Positions 27,624 through 37,450 of a DNA stretch of 64,000 nucleotides are shown here, in pieces. This stretch comes from Natronococcus pandeyae (GTDB lineage: Archaea; Halobacteriota; Halobacteria; Halobacteriales; Natrialbaceae). The stretch covers positions 1 to 64,000 of the forward strand of contig NZ_PHNJ01000003.1 in the NCBI RefSeq assembly GCF_008122205.1. Reading direction: 5' to 3'. A program made the position numbers and the translations under genes. Numbering within the stretch: position 1 is the stretch's first letter; each line of letters starts with the position of its first letter. The notes under the pieces are model-generated. The model saw nothing but the letters and a program-made list of their open reading frames with translations. It was not told the DNA's origin and did no database searches.

Positions 27624-28910
27624 ATGAGTACACCACCATCCCAGCAGGAAGCCGAACCGGACGAGGAACTCGATTCGGCGCTCGTCACTGCCCGCCGGCA
27701 GCTCGAGCGCGCCGCAACGCACATCGACGTCGACGAGGGGGTCATCGAACGGCTCAAATATCCGACCCGAGTCGAGCAGGTATCGGTCCCGCTCGAGCGT
27801 GACGACGGGAGCGTCGACGTCTTCACGGGCTACCGCGCCCAGCACGACGACGTCCGCGGGCCGTACAAGGGCGGCCTCCGGTACCATCCCGAAGTGAACG
27901 CCGACGAGTGTATCGGCCTCTCGATGTGGATGACCTGGAAGTGCGCCGTCATGGATCTCCCCTTCGGCGGCGGGAAAGGCGGCATCTCCATCAACCCCAA
28001 GTCGCTGAGCGACGAGGAGACGGAGCGGCTCACCCGCCGGTTCGCCGAGGAGCTGCGCTACGTCATCGGCCCGACGACGGACGTTCCGGCACCCGACATG
28101 GGGACGGACGCCCAGACGATGGCCTGGTTCATGGACGCCTACTCGATGCAGCAGGGTGAGACGATTCCCGGCGTCGTCACCGGGAAGCCACCCGTTATCG
28201 GCGGTAGCTACGGCCGCGAGGAGGCCCCCGGTCGATCGACCGCGATCGCCGCCCGCGAGGCCGTCGACTACTACGGCGGTGACCTCGAGGATACCACGGT
28301 CGCCGTCCAGGGATTCGGGAGCGTCGGCGCGAACGCCGCCCGCCTGCTCGAGGAGTGGGGCGCGACCGTCGTCGCCGTCAGCGACGTCAACGGCGCGATC
28401 TACGATCCGGACGGACTCGATATCGGATCGATCCCGACCCACGAAGAAGAGCCCGAGGCGGTTCTCGAACAGGACGCGCCGGAACACCTCTCCAACGAGG
28501 AGATCCTCGAACTCGACGTAGACGTGCTGATCCCCGCCGCGGTCGGCAACGTTATCACTGCCGACAACGCCGACCGCATCGCGGCCGACATCGTCGTCGA
28601 GGGCGCGAACGGGCCGACGACGTTCGCCGCCGACACCATTCTCGAGGAACGCGGCGTCCACGTGATTCCGGACATCCTCGCCAACGCTGGCGGCGTCACG
28701 GTGAGCTACTTCGAGTGGCTCCAGGACATCAACCGCCGGAAGTGGAGCCTCGAGGAGGTCAACGAGGAACTCGAGGCGAAGATGCTCGACGCCTGGGAGG
28801 AGGTCCGGACGGAGGTCGAGGCGAAGGAGCTCTCCTGGCGCGACGCGGCCTACGTCGTCGCGCTCTCCCGGATTGCGGAGGCAAAAGAGAAGCGCGGCCT
28901 CTGGCCGTAG
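27624..28910 (+). CDS. gdhB: Glutamate dehydrogenase
   Basis: The 428-residue protein is a hexameric-type Glu/Leu/Phe/Val dehydrogenase. The substrate/catalytic segment YKGGLRYHP ... [19 protein letters not shown] contains the conserved lysines, and the Rossmann motif is [12 protein letters not shown]. It interconverts glutamate with 2-oxoglutarate and ammonia. Starting 6 bp after doeA, it is almost certainly cotranscribed with it and could regenerate the 2-oxoglutarate consumed by the transaminases of the pathway, releasing ammonium. Most haloarchaea have several gdh paralogues, so this may be a dedicated copy. Confidence 0.95.
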   Translation: MSTPPSQQEAEPDEELDSALVTARRQLERAATHIDVDEGVIERLKYPTRVEQVSVPLERDDGSVDVFTGYRAQHDDVRGPYKGGLRYHPEVNADECIGLSMWMTWKCAVMDLPFGGGKGGISINPKSLSDEETERLTRRFAEELRYVIGPTTDVPAPDMGTDAQTMAWFMDAYSMQQGETIPGVVTGKPPVIGGSYGREEAPGRSTAIAAREAVDYYGGDLEDTTVAVQGFGSVGANAARLLEEWGATVVAVSDVNGAIYDPDGLDIGSIPTHEEEPEAVLEQDAPEHLSNEEILELDVDVLIPAAVGNVITADNADRIAADIVVEGANGPTTFAADTILEERGVHVIPDILANAGGVTVSYFEWLQDINRRKWSLEEVNEELEAKMLDAWEEVRTEVEAKELSWRDAAYVVALSRIAEAKEKRGLWP

Positions 28911-28963
28911 TCGAGCGTCTCAGTTCAGGTCACTGACGCGAGACGCGCTTTCTGACCGGTACG

Positions 28964-29335
28964 CTACCCGTTACGGTCGGGAAATCCCGAGTCCTCATGT
29001 CTCGTGGTGGCGCGTATCGTCCTCAAGAGAGATTCGATGCGGTGGCCGCTCCGATACCGGACCGTCTCCCGGTCCCAGTCGACGTCGACTATCCCGGCGT
29101 CGGAGAGCATCGGTAGGTGGACATGCAAGAGCGCGATTCGTGCTTCGTCACCGGTCAGTTTCTCACGACTATCGACCAGGAGTCCGTCACGCAGTTCGTC
29201 GATGGTCGCGACGGTGTCGTTCTCCTGAGATAGTTGCCAAAGCAGATGTCGTCGGATGGGGTTGGCAAGAATCCGGAGAGAGCTGTCGAGTTGTTCGTCG
29301 TTCCACTCGGTACTGGGGCTGGGAGACGCTTTCAT
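28964..29335 (-). CDS. DUF7344-like winged-helix protein
   Basis: This 123-residue protein has a winged helix-turn-helix of the haloarchaeal DUF7344/ArsR-like kind: LDSSLRILANPIRRHLLWQL at the start, then a middle helix and the LHVHLPMLSDAGIVDVD recognition/wing segment. These proteins are probably DNA-binding regulators; the target is unknown. The 134 bp upstream includes a TATAAATA-like box near 29425. It is convergent with gdhB. Confidence 0.82.
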   Translation of the reverse strand: MKASPSPSTEWNDEQLDSSLRILANPIRRHLLWQLSQENDTVATIDELRDGLLVDSREKLTGDEARIALLHVHLPMLSDAGIVDVDWDRETVRYRSGHRIESLLRTIRATTRHEDSGFPDRNG

Positions 29336-29469
29336 TGGCGTTCGACCTCGTCAGAAGGGAAGCGTTAGCGGGTGTTATCTATTCTCGTACGTTCGCGCGC
29401 AGGTCCTTGGAAAGTATTCGGACGTATAAATAGCCGCTTCCGGATTGTAAACGACGTTCTATTTCGCCA

Positions 29470-29943
29470 TCAGTTTTCGCCCTCGGTTTCGAGGAGGGCC
29501 AGCGGATGGTAATACTGGTTTCGAACGAGAACTTCGTCGCTAATCGAGACGCCCATTTCGGACAACTCCGTGACGATCCGGGTGATGTCGTCGTTGGACT
29601 GGCCGACGGTTTCGAGTCGAATATTGCCCTCACCGATCATGAGTTCGCGAACGTTCACCACGCCAGGGACGTCGAGCGCTCGTCGAGCGAGGGCTTCTCG
29701 TTCGACTATCGGCGCGGTACCCGTAATCAGGACGTGCAAGGGGAACCCTGCCCGGTCGTAGTCCAGTACGGTGTAGTAATCGGTGATAATTCCGTCCGCT
29801 TCCAGGTGGGTGATACGGTTACTGACGGTGCTCGCCGTCACGCCCACCTGCTCAGCGATATCTCTCGTCGTCGTGTTGCGGGCGTCTTGCTGGAGTGCGT
29901 ACAGAATCCCCCTGTCGACATCGTCCAGTACGGTAGCAGACAT
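29470..29943 (-). CDS. Lrp/AsnC-family transcriptional regulator
   Basis: The 157-residue protein has an N-terminal HTH (DIAEQVGVTASTVSNRITHLE) and a C-terminal RAM/ACT-like effector domain (GIITDYYTVLDYDRAGF and following). Regulators of this family sense amino acids or related compounds. AsnC/Lrp regulators accompany bacterial ectoine-degradation genes (DoeX), so it is a good candidate for controlling the surrounding catabolic island. A perfect 10-bp palindrome touches its start codon region and may serve autoregulation. Confidence 0.92.
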   Translation of the reverse strand: MSATVLDDVDRGILYALQQDARNTTTRDIAEQVGVTASTVSNRITHLEADGIITDYYTVLDYDRAGFPLHVLITGTAPIVEREALARRALDVPGVVNVRELMIGEGNIRLETVGQSNDDITRIVTELSEMGVSISDEVLVRNQYYHPLALLETEGEN

Positions 29944-29953
29944 ATGGTACCAT
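29944..29953. promoter_or_regulatory. Palindrome upstream of the Lrp gene
   Basis: ATGGTACCAT is a perfect 10-bp palindrome directly upstream of the Lrp/AsnC start codon on the minus strand. Binding here would overlap the transcription start, fitting autorepression. The assignment is inferred from position only. Confidence 0.35.
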
Positions 29954-30079
29954 TACGCACGAATCGCAAAGAAGATTCACTGGTCGGTATGGGACGACGA
30001 GACGACCGAGTGGTGTCGTCGGCCGATTGAGAACGAACGGAAAGCGTCCCTCGCGGGAAACGGCTGGCGGGACCGACGT

Positions 30080-33000
30080 TCAGCGAGTGGGCTCGCTCGA
30101 GAGCGCGTCCGATAGCTTCTCGATCGGGTGAGGCGGCTCCTCGCAGCCGTCGTACCCCGACAGCTGGCTCCGGCAGGACGCGCCGGGGGCGACGACCGTC
30201 TCGCCGTCGCTTTCCTCGACCTGCTCGAAGAGAACCTCGCCGATCCGCTGGCTGAGCGAGTAGTGCTCGGCCTCGTAGCCGAACGAGCCAGCCATGCCAC
30301 AACAGCCCGAATCGAGCGCGTCGACCTCGTAGCCGACGGTCTCGAGGACCGTCGCCGCGTGGCCGTCCTTCTTCGTCGCCTTCTGGTGACAGTGGCCGTG
30401 GTAGGTCAGCCGCTCCCCGGGGTCGGCGGTGGGGAGCCCGGCGGCCAGATCGAATCGCTCTACGTACTCCATGACGCCGTAGGTGCTCGAAGCGACCGCC
30501 TCGACGTCGACGCCGGAGCACAGGTCGAGGTAGTCGGACTGGAACATGACGGCGTCCGAGGGCTCGACGAGGACGACGTCCCAGCCGTCCTCGACGAACG
30601 GCGCGAGGGCGTCGACGTTCGTTCGGGCCCGCTCGCGGGAGAGGTCGAGGAAGCCCTTGGAGTGGGCCGGTCGGCCAGTCGAGGTCACCTGGTCGGGGAT
30701 CCGGACGTGGACGCCCGCCGTCTCGAGGACCTGGACCGTCGCTTTCCCGGCTCTCGGATGGTTGTAGTTCGTGTACGTGTCAGGGAAGAGCAGGACCTTC
30801 CGGTCGGCCTCCTCGAGCGGAACGCGGGAGCCGCGCGCTTCGAACCACTCCTCGAGCGATTCGCCGGCGAAGGTCGGAAGGTCGCGTTCGCGGGCGATTC
30901 CGAGCGTCTTCTCCGCGACGAGCCCGGATCCGGGCAGCGACGCGGCCCAGTTCGAGAGGGGTGCGAGCGCGGAGCCGACGGCGTTCAGCCGGTCGACGTT
31001 CGCGAACAGCTTGTCGCGGAGACTCGAGCCGTTCTCCTGATGGTTCGCGTGCTCCACTTCGGCCTTGAGCTTCGCCATATCGACCTCGCTCGGACAGTCC
31101 CGGGCGCAGCCCTTGCAGCCGATACAGAGGTCCATGATCTCGGCGAGGAACTCCGCGTCGGTCGCGTCGACGTCGAGTTCGCCGCTCATCGCTCCACGGA
31201 GCATGTTGGCCCGGCCGCGGGTGCTCAGACTCTCCTCCTCGGCCGCGCGGTAGGTCGGACACATGACGCCGCCGGTCGTCTCCTGGTCGCTCCGGCAGCC
31301 GCCACAGCCGTGACAGAGTTCGGCCATCCCCTGGAAGCCGTTCTCGTTCTCCCAGTTCAGGGCGGGTTCGAACCCCGCCTCGAACTCGTAGTCGGGGTCG
31401 AACCGCAGGTTGGCGGTCATATCGTGGTCGCCACAGACGTTCCCCGGATTAAGCAGCCAGTCGGGATCGAACGCCGTCTTCAGGTCGCGAAAGAGCTCCC
31501 AGACGTCGTCGCCGTAGAGCTTGTGGTTCCACTGGGTGCGCGCGCGGCCGTCGCCGTGTTCGCCCGAGACGCTCCCGCCGTACTCGACAACGAGGTCCGT
31601 GACGGCGTCCGAAATAGCCTCGAACTCCTCGAGTCCGGCCTCGCTCTTGGTGTCGACCAGCGGCCGCATGTGCATACAGCCGGGGCCGGCGTGGGCGTAG
31701 AAGCTCGCGAACGTGTCGTGCTCCTCGAGCACCGCCTGGAAGTCGGCGACGTAGTCCGCGAGGTTCTCGGTCGGGACCGCCGTGTCCTCGATGAACGAGA
31801 TGTGCTTCGCGTCGGAGGTCCGCGAGAGCAGGATCGGCGCCGCGCTCTTGCGGAGCTTCCAGAGTTCGGCGATGCCGTCGGGGTCGTGGGCCTCGAGGGC
31901 GTCGAAGGCGCGGACGGGGTCGGTCTCGGACGCGGTCACGTTGCCCTCGGCGTCCGCCTCGGCGTCGTCCGCCGTGGGATCCGGGACGGTCTCGTCGGGC
32001 AGCCGATCGGCCAGCAGCTCCGCGACCTGCTCGCGGCCGTGGTCGTCGTCCTCGGCGTAGAACTCGACGAGCAGCGCCGTCTCGGTACCCGCGGGGAGTC
32101 GCTCGACCAGGTCGGCGAACTCTTCGGTTCGCTCGGCCAGGTCGATCAGCACGTCGTCGATCGCCTCGATCGCCGCGGGATCGTGGCTCCGGACGATGGT
32201 GTCGACGTCGGCCATCGCCTCGAGCAGGTCGTGGTAGGTCAGCAGGGCGACGGACGTCGTCTCGGGGACGGTCTCGAGCGAGACGATCGCCTGCGTGATC
32301 ACACCGAGGGTTCCCTCGCTGCCGGCGAAGACGCGGGCGAGGTTGATCGTCGCCTCGGGGTCGGATTCAGCGTCGTCGTCGATCACGGCCGAGTCGCCCG
32401 CGGTCTCGTCGAAGGCGTCGGGTTTCCCGTAGGCTTCCGCGACGAGTCGATCGAGGTTGTATCCCGACACGTTGCGCTTCAGTTGCGGGAAGACGTCCCG
32501 GATCGAGTCGGCTTCGTCGTCGATCACGCGACGCAGGGCCTCGTAGATCCGCCCGAGCAGGTCGCCGTCGGGTTCGGCCCGATCGCGCAGTTCGGCCATC
32601 GTTATCTCGCCGAAGCGCTCGATAGAGCCGTCGGCGAGGACGACCTCGCAGGCGTCGACGTAGGCGTCGGTCTTGCCGTACTGCAGCGAGTGGGCGCCGG
32701 TCGAGTTGTTGCCGATGGCGCCGCCGACCGTGCTCCGATTTCCCGCCGCAGGGTCAGGCGCGAACTTCAGATCGGAGGGCGCGAGCGCGTCGTTGAGGTC
32801 GGCGAGGACGGCTCCCGCCTGGACGGTCGCCCGTCGCTCGTCGGGGTCGATCTCGAGCACCTCGCCCATGTGCGCCGTGAAATCGAGGACGACGGCCTCG
32901 TTGACCGCCTGCCCTGCAAGACTCGTCCCGCCGCCCCGTGGGAGCACCGGGATCCCGTTCTCGGCGCAGTACGCGACGACGCTCGCCACGTCGTCCGTCG

Positions 33001-33286
33001 AACGCGGGAGGACGACGCCGATGGGCGTCATCTCGTAAGCGCTCGCGTCGGTCGCGTACAGCCGGCGGCTGTACTCGTCGAACCGGACCTCGCCGTCGAT
33101 TCGCTCCTGGAGGTCCGCGACGAGTGCGGGACGGTCGACGTCGCCGCCGACGTAGTCGTAGTCCGCCCGCGGGTCCGCTGCGGGATCGTCCGCCCGCGGA
33201 TCGTCCGGCGGCCCAAGATCGGTTTCGTCCGGCGTGGACGTCTGGTCGCTGTGGTCGGTCGTGGAAGGCGAGTTGTCGGTGGCCAT
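30080..33286 (-). CDS. FAD-linked oxidase fused to Fe-S/CCG oxidoreductase (D-lactate/2-hydroxyacid dehydrogenase type)
   Basis: The 1068-residue protein joins a FAD_binding_4 domain (about 75-215; PRGGGTSLAGQAV and NNSTGAHSLQYG) and a FAD-oxidase C domain (to about 570) to a GlpC-like part. That part has two iron-sulfur motifs (CHGCGGC with a later Cys-Pro, and CIGCKGCARDCP) and two cysteine-rich CCG segments (GHCHQK and SGCCGMAG). This is the GlcD-GlpC fusion architecture that oxidises D-lactate, glycolate or other D-2-hydroxyacids and passes electrons to the membrane. The ATG at 33286 is chosen; a GTG at 33292 is possible. It directly follows the D-2-hydroxyacid dehydrogenase gene (9 bp), so the two form one operon. 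Confidence 0.92.
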   Translation of the reverse strand: MATDNSPSTTDHSDQTSTPDETDLGPPDDPRADDPAADPRADYDYVGGDVDRPALVADLQERIDGEVRFDEYSRRLYATDASAYEMTPIGVVLPRSTDDVASVVAYCAENGIPVLPRGGGTSLAGQAVNEAVVLDFTAHMGEVLEIDPDERRATVQAGAVLADLNDALAPSDLKFAPDPAAGNRSTVGGAIGNNSTGAHSLQYGKTDAYVDACEVVLADGSIERFGEITMAELRDRAEPDGDLLGRIYEALRRVIDDEADSIRDVFPQLKRNVSGYNLDRLVAEAYGKPDAFDETAGDSAVIDDDAESDPEATINLARVFAGSEGTLGVITQAIVSLETVPETTSVALLTYHDLLEAMADVDTIVRSHDPAAIEAIDDVLIDLAERTEEFADLVERLPAGTETALLVEFYAEDDDHGREQVAELLADRLPDETVPDPTADDAEADAEGNVTASETDPVRAFDALEAHDPDGIAELWKLRKSAAPILLSRTSDAKHISFIEDTAVPTENLADYVADFQAVLEEHDTFASFYAHAGPGCMHMRPLVDTKSEAGLEEFEAISDAVTDLVVEYGGSVSGEHGDGRARTQWNHKLYGDDVWELFRDLKTAFDPDWLLNPGNVCGDHDMTANLRFDPDYEFEAGFEPALNWENENGFQGMAELCHGCGGCRSDQETTGGVMCPTYRAAEEESLSTRGRANMLRGAMSGELDVDATDAEFLAEIMDLCIGCKGCARDCPSEVDMAKLKAEVEHANHQENGSSLRDKLFANVDRLNAVGSALAPLSNWAASLPGSGLVAEKTLGIARERDLPTFAGESLEEWFEARGSRVPLEEADRKVLLFPDTYTNYNHPRAGKATVQVLETAGVHVRIPDQVTSTGRPAHSKGFLDLSRERARTNVDALAPFVEDGWDVVLVEPSDAVMFQSDYLDLCSGVDVEAVASSTYGVMEYVERFDLAAGLPTADPGERLTYHGHCHQKATKKDGHAATVLETVGYEVDALDSGCCGMAGSFGYEAEHYSLSQRIGEVLFEQVEESDGETVVAPGASCRSQLSGYDGCEEPPHPIEKLSDALSSEPTR

Positions 33287-33295
33287 CGTCACTCG

Positions 33296-34273
33296 TCAGT
33301 TCGACTCCGGCCGGTAGACGGCGTTCTCGAGGTCACCGTGCCCATCCTCCTCGAGCACACCGACGTTGTGCGCGACGATGTCGGCCAGTCGGTCCCAGTG
33401 TTTCGGCGTGTGGCCGCCGGTGTGGGGTGTGATGAGGCAGTTCTCGAGGTCCCAGAGTTCGTGATCGTTCGGCAGCGGTTCGGGGTCGGTGACGTCGAGT
33501 GCGGCGCCGCGGATCCCGCTGAACTGCAGCGCCGAGACGAGCGCGTCGGTGTCGACGATCCCGCCGCGAGCGGCGTTGACGATCACCGCGTTCGGCGGGA
33601 GCGTCGCCAGCGCGTCCTCGTCGACGAGGTTGCGAGTCAGGTCGTTGAGCGGACAGGCGAGAACGACGTACTCGCTTCGCGAAAAGGCCTCGTGGATGTC
33701 CGCTTCCTCGAAACTCAGCACCTCGTCGGTCGGGCCGCCCTTCGAGGGCGTGTAGCGGATGCCGATCGTCTCGACGTCGAACCCCTCGAGACGCTGGACG
33801 ATCTCCTGGCCGATGGAGCCGAGGCCGACGATCGTGACGGTGCTGTCCGTAAACTCGTGGGACTGGAAGTGACGCCACTCGCCGTTCGACTTGCGCCGCC
33901 AGCCCTCGTGGAGATTTCGCGCGAAGACGAGCATGTTGGCGATCGACTGCTCGGCGATACCGGGAGCGTGGATACCGCCTGCGTTGGTGACGGTAACGCC
34001 GTGATCTGCCAGCGCGTCCATCGGGACGTGGTCGGTGCCGGCGAACGTACACGCGAACAGTTCGAGACGGTCGGCGTCCTCGAGCAGGTCCTCCTCGATC
34101 GTGATGCCCGTCACGATCCGCGCCTGCGGGACGAGTTCGCGCTCCTCTTCCGGCGTCCGCGCGAGCGCGACGGTGTGCTCGGGGAGCCGCTTGCGCAGCG
34201 TTTCGGCGTACGATTCCATCGACAGCCCTTCCGTTCCCTCTCTCAGAACGACGACGTCTGGATTCGTGCTCAT
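33296..34273 (-). CDS. D-2-hydroxyacid dehydrogenase, NAD(P)-dependent
   Basis: The 325-residue protein has the Rossmann motif VGLGSIGQE, the substrate Arg in NAARGGIVDTD, a catalytic Glu region (DVTDPEPLP) and the catalytic His in ITPHTGGHT. It reduces 2-oxoacids or oxidises D-2-hydroxyacids. With the downstream flavin/Fe-S oxidase, it could interconvert a hydroxyacid and send electrons to the respiratory chain. The ATG at 34273 is used in preference to the longer frame to 34342. It is divergent from the M20 hydrolase and shares its promoter region. Confidence 0.9.
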   Translation of the reverse strand: MSTNPDVVVLREGTEGLSMESYAETLRKRLPEHTVALARTPEEERELVPQARIVTGITIEEDLLEDADRLELFACTFAGTDHVPMDALADHGVTVTNAGGIHAPGIAEQSIANMLVFARNLHEGWRRKSNGEWRHFQSHEFTDSTVTIVGLGSIGQEIVQRLEGFDVETIGIRYTPSKGGPTDEVLSFEEADIHEAFSRSEYVVLACPLNDLTRNLVDEDALATLPPNAVIVNAARGGIVDTDALVSALQFSGIRGAALDVTDPEPLPNDHELWDLENCLITPHTGGHTPKHWDRLADIVAHNVGVLEEDGHGDLENAVYRPESN

Positions 34274-34423
34274 GTAGGTGACTCCTGCGTTGCAGTGACG
34301 GATCTCCGCCGCTGCGACGCAACTATACCCTACGGTTGTCATCCTCTCTCTTATCCTTTTTGTGTAGTCGGCGTCAACACTGATTGTGTATAATTAAGTC
34401 CGTGGGGAACGTCAGTGACTGTC
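34274..34423. promoter_or_regulatory. Divergent promoter with TGTGTA direct repeats
   Basis: TGTGTA occurs at 34361-34366 and again at 34385-34390. The second copy merges with TGTATAATTA, a TATA-like box centred about 26-32 nt before the ATG at 34424. On the minus strand a GGGTATAG element near 34321 may serve the hydroxyacid dehydrogenase. The repeat matches the GTGTA motif seen before other genes of the island. Confidence 0.45.
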
Positions 34424-35760
34424 ATGAACGAGCCGATACGGGACCGCCTCGTGTCCCTCCGCCGCAGTTTGCACCGCCATCCCGAGCCAGCCTGGCGCGA
34501 GTTTTACACGACCGCACGCCTCGTCGAAGAGATCCGAGCCATCGGCGTCGACGAGTTAGCCGTCGGCCCGGACGCCTACGATCCCGCCGACCGGATGGCC
34601 GTCCCCGAGGTCCGTCGACTCGCATCGTGGGATCGATGGGCACGCGACCGCGGTGCCGACCCCGACCTGCTCGACCGGATGGCCGGCGGCAACACCGGCG
34701 CGGTCGCCGTCCTCGAGCGCGGCGAGGGGCCTGCAATCGGGCTGCGGGTCGACATCGACGCGCTGTTTATCGAGGAGTCGCTCGACGAGGACCACGCTCC
34801 GGTCAGCGAGGGCTTTCGCTCGGAGATCGACGGCACGATGCACGCCTGCGGGCACGACGTCCACATGACCTGGGGGCTGGCCGTCCTCGAGGCGATCAAG
34901 GAGAGCGACTTCTCGGGCCGACTCGTCGTCTTCTTCCAGCCCGCCGAGGAGACCAGCGGCGGCGGCTGTCCGATGGCGAAAAGCGAGTTCGCGGACGATC
35001 TGGACTACCTGCTCGCCGCCCACGTCGGTCTCGACCACCCGACCGGCGAAGTCGTGGCGGGAATCGAAAAACCGCTCGCGATGTGTCACGTCGACGCGAC
35101 GATTCACGGCACCTCCGCACACGCCGGCAAGGCGCCCAACGAGGGCGACAACGCGATGCACGCGATGGGGACGGCTATCGAGAACGCCTACGGCATCCCG
35201 CGTCACAGCGACGGGATGACCCGCGTGAACATCGGCTACGCCGAGGCTGGCTCCGCGAGCAACGTCATCGCCGAGGAGGCCCACATGGAGGCCGAAGCCC
35301 GCGGCGAGACCAACGAACTGATGGCGTACATGAAGGAGAAATTCGAGCGAACGGTCAAGTCGGCGGCGACGATGCACGGCTGTCGCGCCGACGTCGAGGT
35401 CGTCAGCGAGTCGCCCCGAGCCGACAGCGATCCCGAGTTGCAGGCGCTCGTCAGCGAGGCCGCGAGCGGCGTCCCCGGGATCGATCACGTGCTTCCAGCC
35501 GCCGATTTCGGTGCGAGCGAGGACGCCACGTTCCTGATGGAGCGCGTCCAGCAGGACGGCGGGTTGGCGACGTACGTGATCGTCGGCACCGATCACCCCA
35601 CCAGCCACCACACGCCGACGTTCGACGTCGACGAGGACAGTCTCGAGCACGGCGTCGACGTCCTCGTCGAGACGATCCGGGAACTCGAGCGCCGGCATCC
35701 GGTTCCACACGTCGACGAGGGGACGGACGTGGGAGACGTCGCGGACCCGGAGGGCAGTGA

Positions 35761-35764
<4 letters not shown>
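34424..35764 (+). CDS. M20 family amidohydrolase, AbgA-like (candidate N-acetyl-diaminobutyrate deacetylase)
   Basis: This 446-residue M20D metallohydrolase has the dimetal motifs MHACGHDVHM and FFQPAEETSGGG, and the lid/dimerisation His in TSAHAGKAPNEGDNA; HHTPTFDVDE is near the C-terminus. The N-terminal LHRHPEPAWREF resembles AbgA of p-aminobenzoyl-glutamate cleavage and DoeB2-type N-acetyl-diaminobutyrate deacetylases. In this context deacetylation of the DoeA product is the most attractive role, but it is inference. A GTG at 34415 could add three residues; the TATA spacing favours ATG 34424. It overlaps the ammonia-lyase gene by 4 bp. Confidence 0.88.
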
Positions 35765-36999
<1,235 letters not shown>

Positions 37000-37450
37000 T
37001 CACCTCGAGAGCTGCTGGCGCGCTGAACCGCGACTTCGTCGCGGTTCGATTAGCGCGAGGTCTTCGTGAACGAAGTGAGCGAAGGCCTGGAAGACGCTCC
37101 GCGTCTTCCTTTGGATGAGTGAGCGAGCGAAGAGAGCGAACGAATCGGCTGGGGTGGGTGTGGAAATCCATAGTTGCCAGTATGAACAGAACGGAGAGTA
37201 CACGACTCGCAAATCACGACCACTGGGGATTGCCTCGTCCTCCCCAGCCGATTCGCTTACTCACTGCGTTCGTTCGCTCATCCCTCACGCGGCTTCGTCC
37301 CGCGATTCACTCGTCGCTCATCGCGGTCCAGCGCGCGCCACCGCACGTGGATGGCTTCGCGCTGTACGATCTGCACGGGATGACCTGCTCTGTACGAGCC
37401 GCGCGATACGATCGTCGAAGCGAAAACCGAGTTGCGAATACAAAAACTGA
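37000..37450. other. Intergenic region filled by a family B repeat element
   Basis: Between the ammonia-lyase and aminotransferase genes, which converge here, about 340 of 450 bp belong to the repeat element described at 37010-37350. The last 100 bp, up to the aminotransferase stop, show no gene or motif of note. Confidence 0.5.
37010..37350. repeat. Family B inverted-repeat element, copy 1
   Basis: The element starts about 10 bp after the ammonia-lyase stop. Its right end (37329-37350, CAGCGCGCGCCACCGC and CACGTGG overlapping) matches the right end of the 59337-59757 element. Inside, CGAATCGGCTGGGG (37141-37154) pairs perfectly with its complement at 37242-37255, and longer imperfect arms of GAGCGAACGAA type flank it. 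Its left end is degenerate relative to copy 2. No transposase is encoded, so it looks like a non-autonomous (MITE-like) element. Confidence 0.6.

Noticed and set aside
31360-31380. A GGTTCGAACCC-like word resembling a tRNA T-arm
   Set aside because: It lies within the oxidase coding sequence and no acceptor or anticodon stems can be drawn around it.
30128-34393. A 1421-codon open frame opposite the oxidase and dehydrogenase genes
   Set aside because: It is the mirror frame of GC-rich coding DNA, with Val/Arg/Gly-rich composition and no domain. The opposite strand encodes recognisable enzymes.
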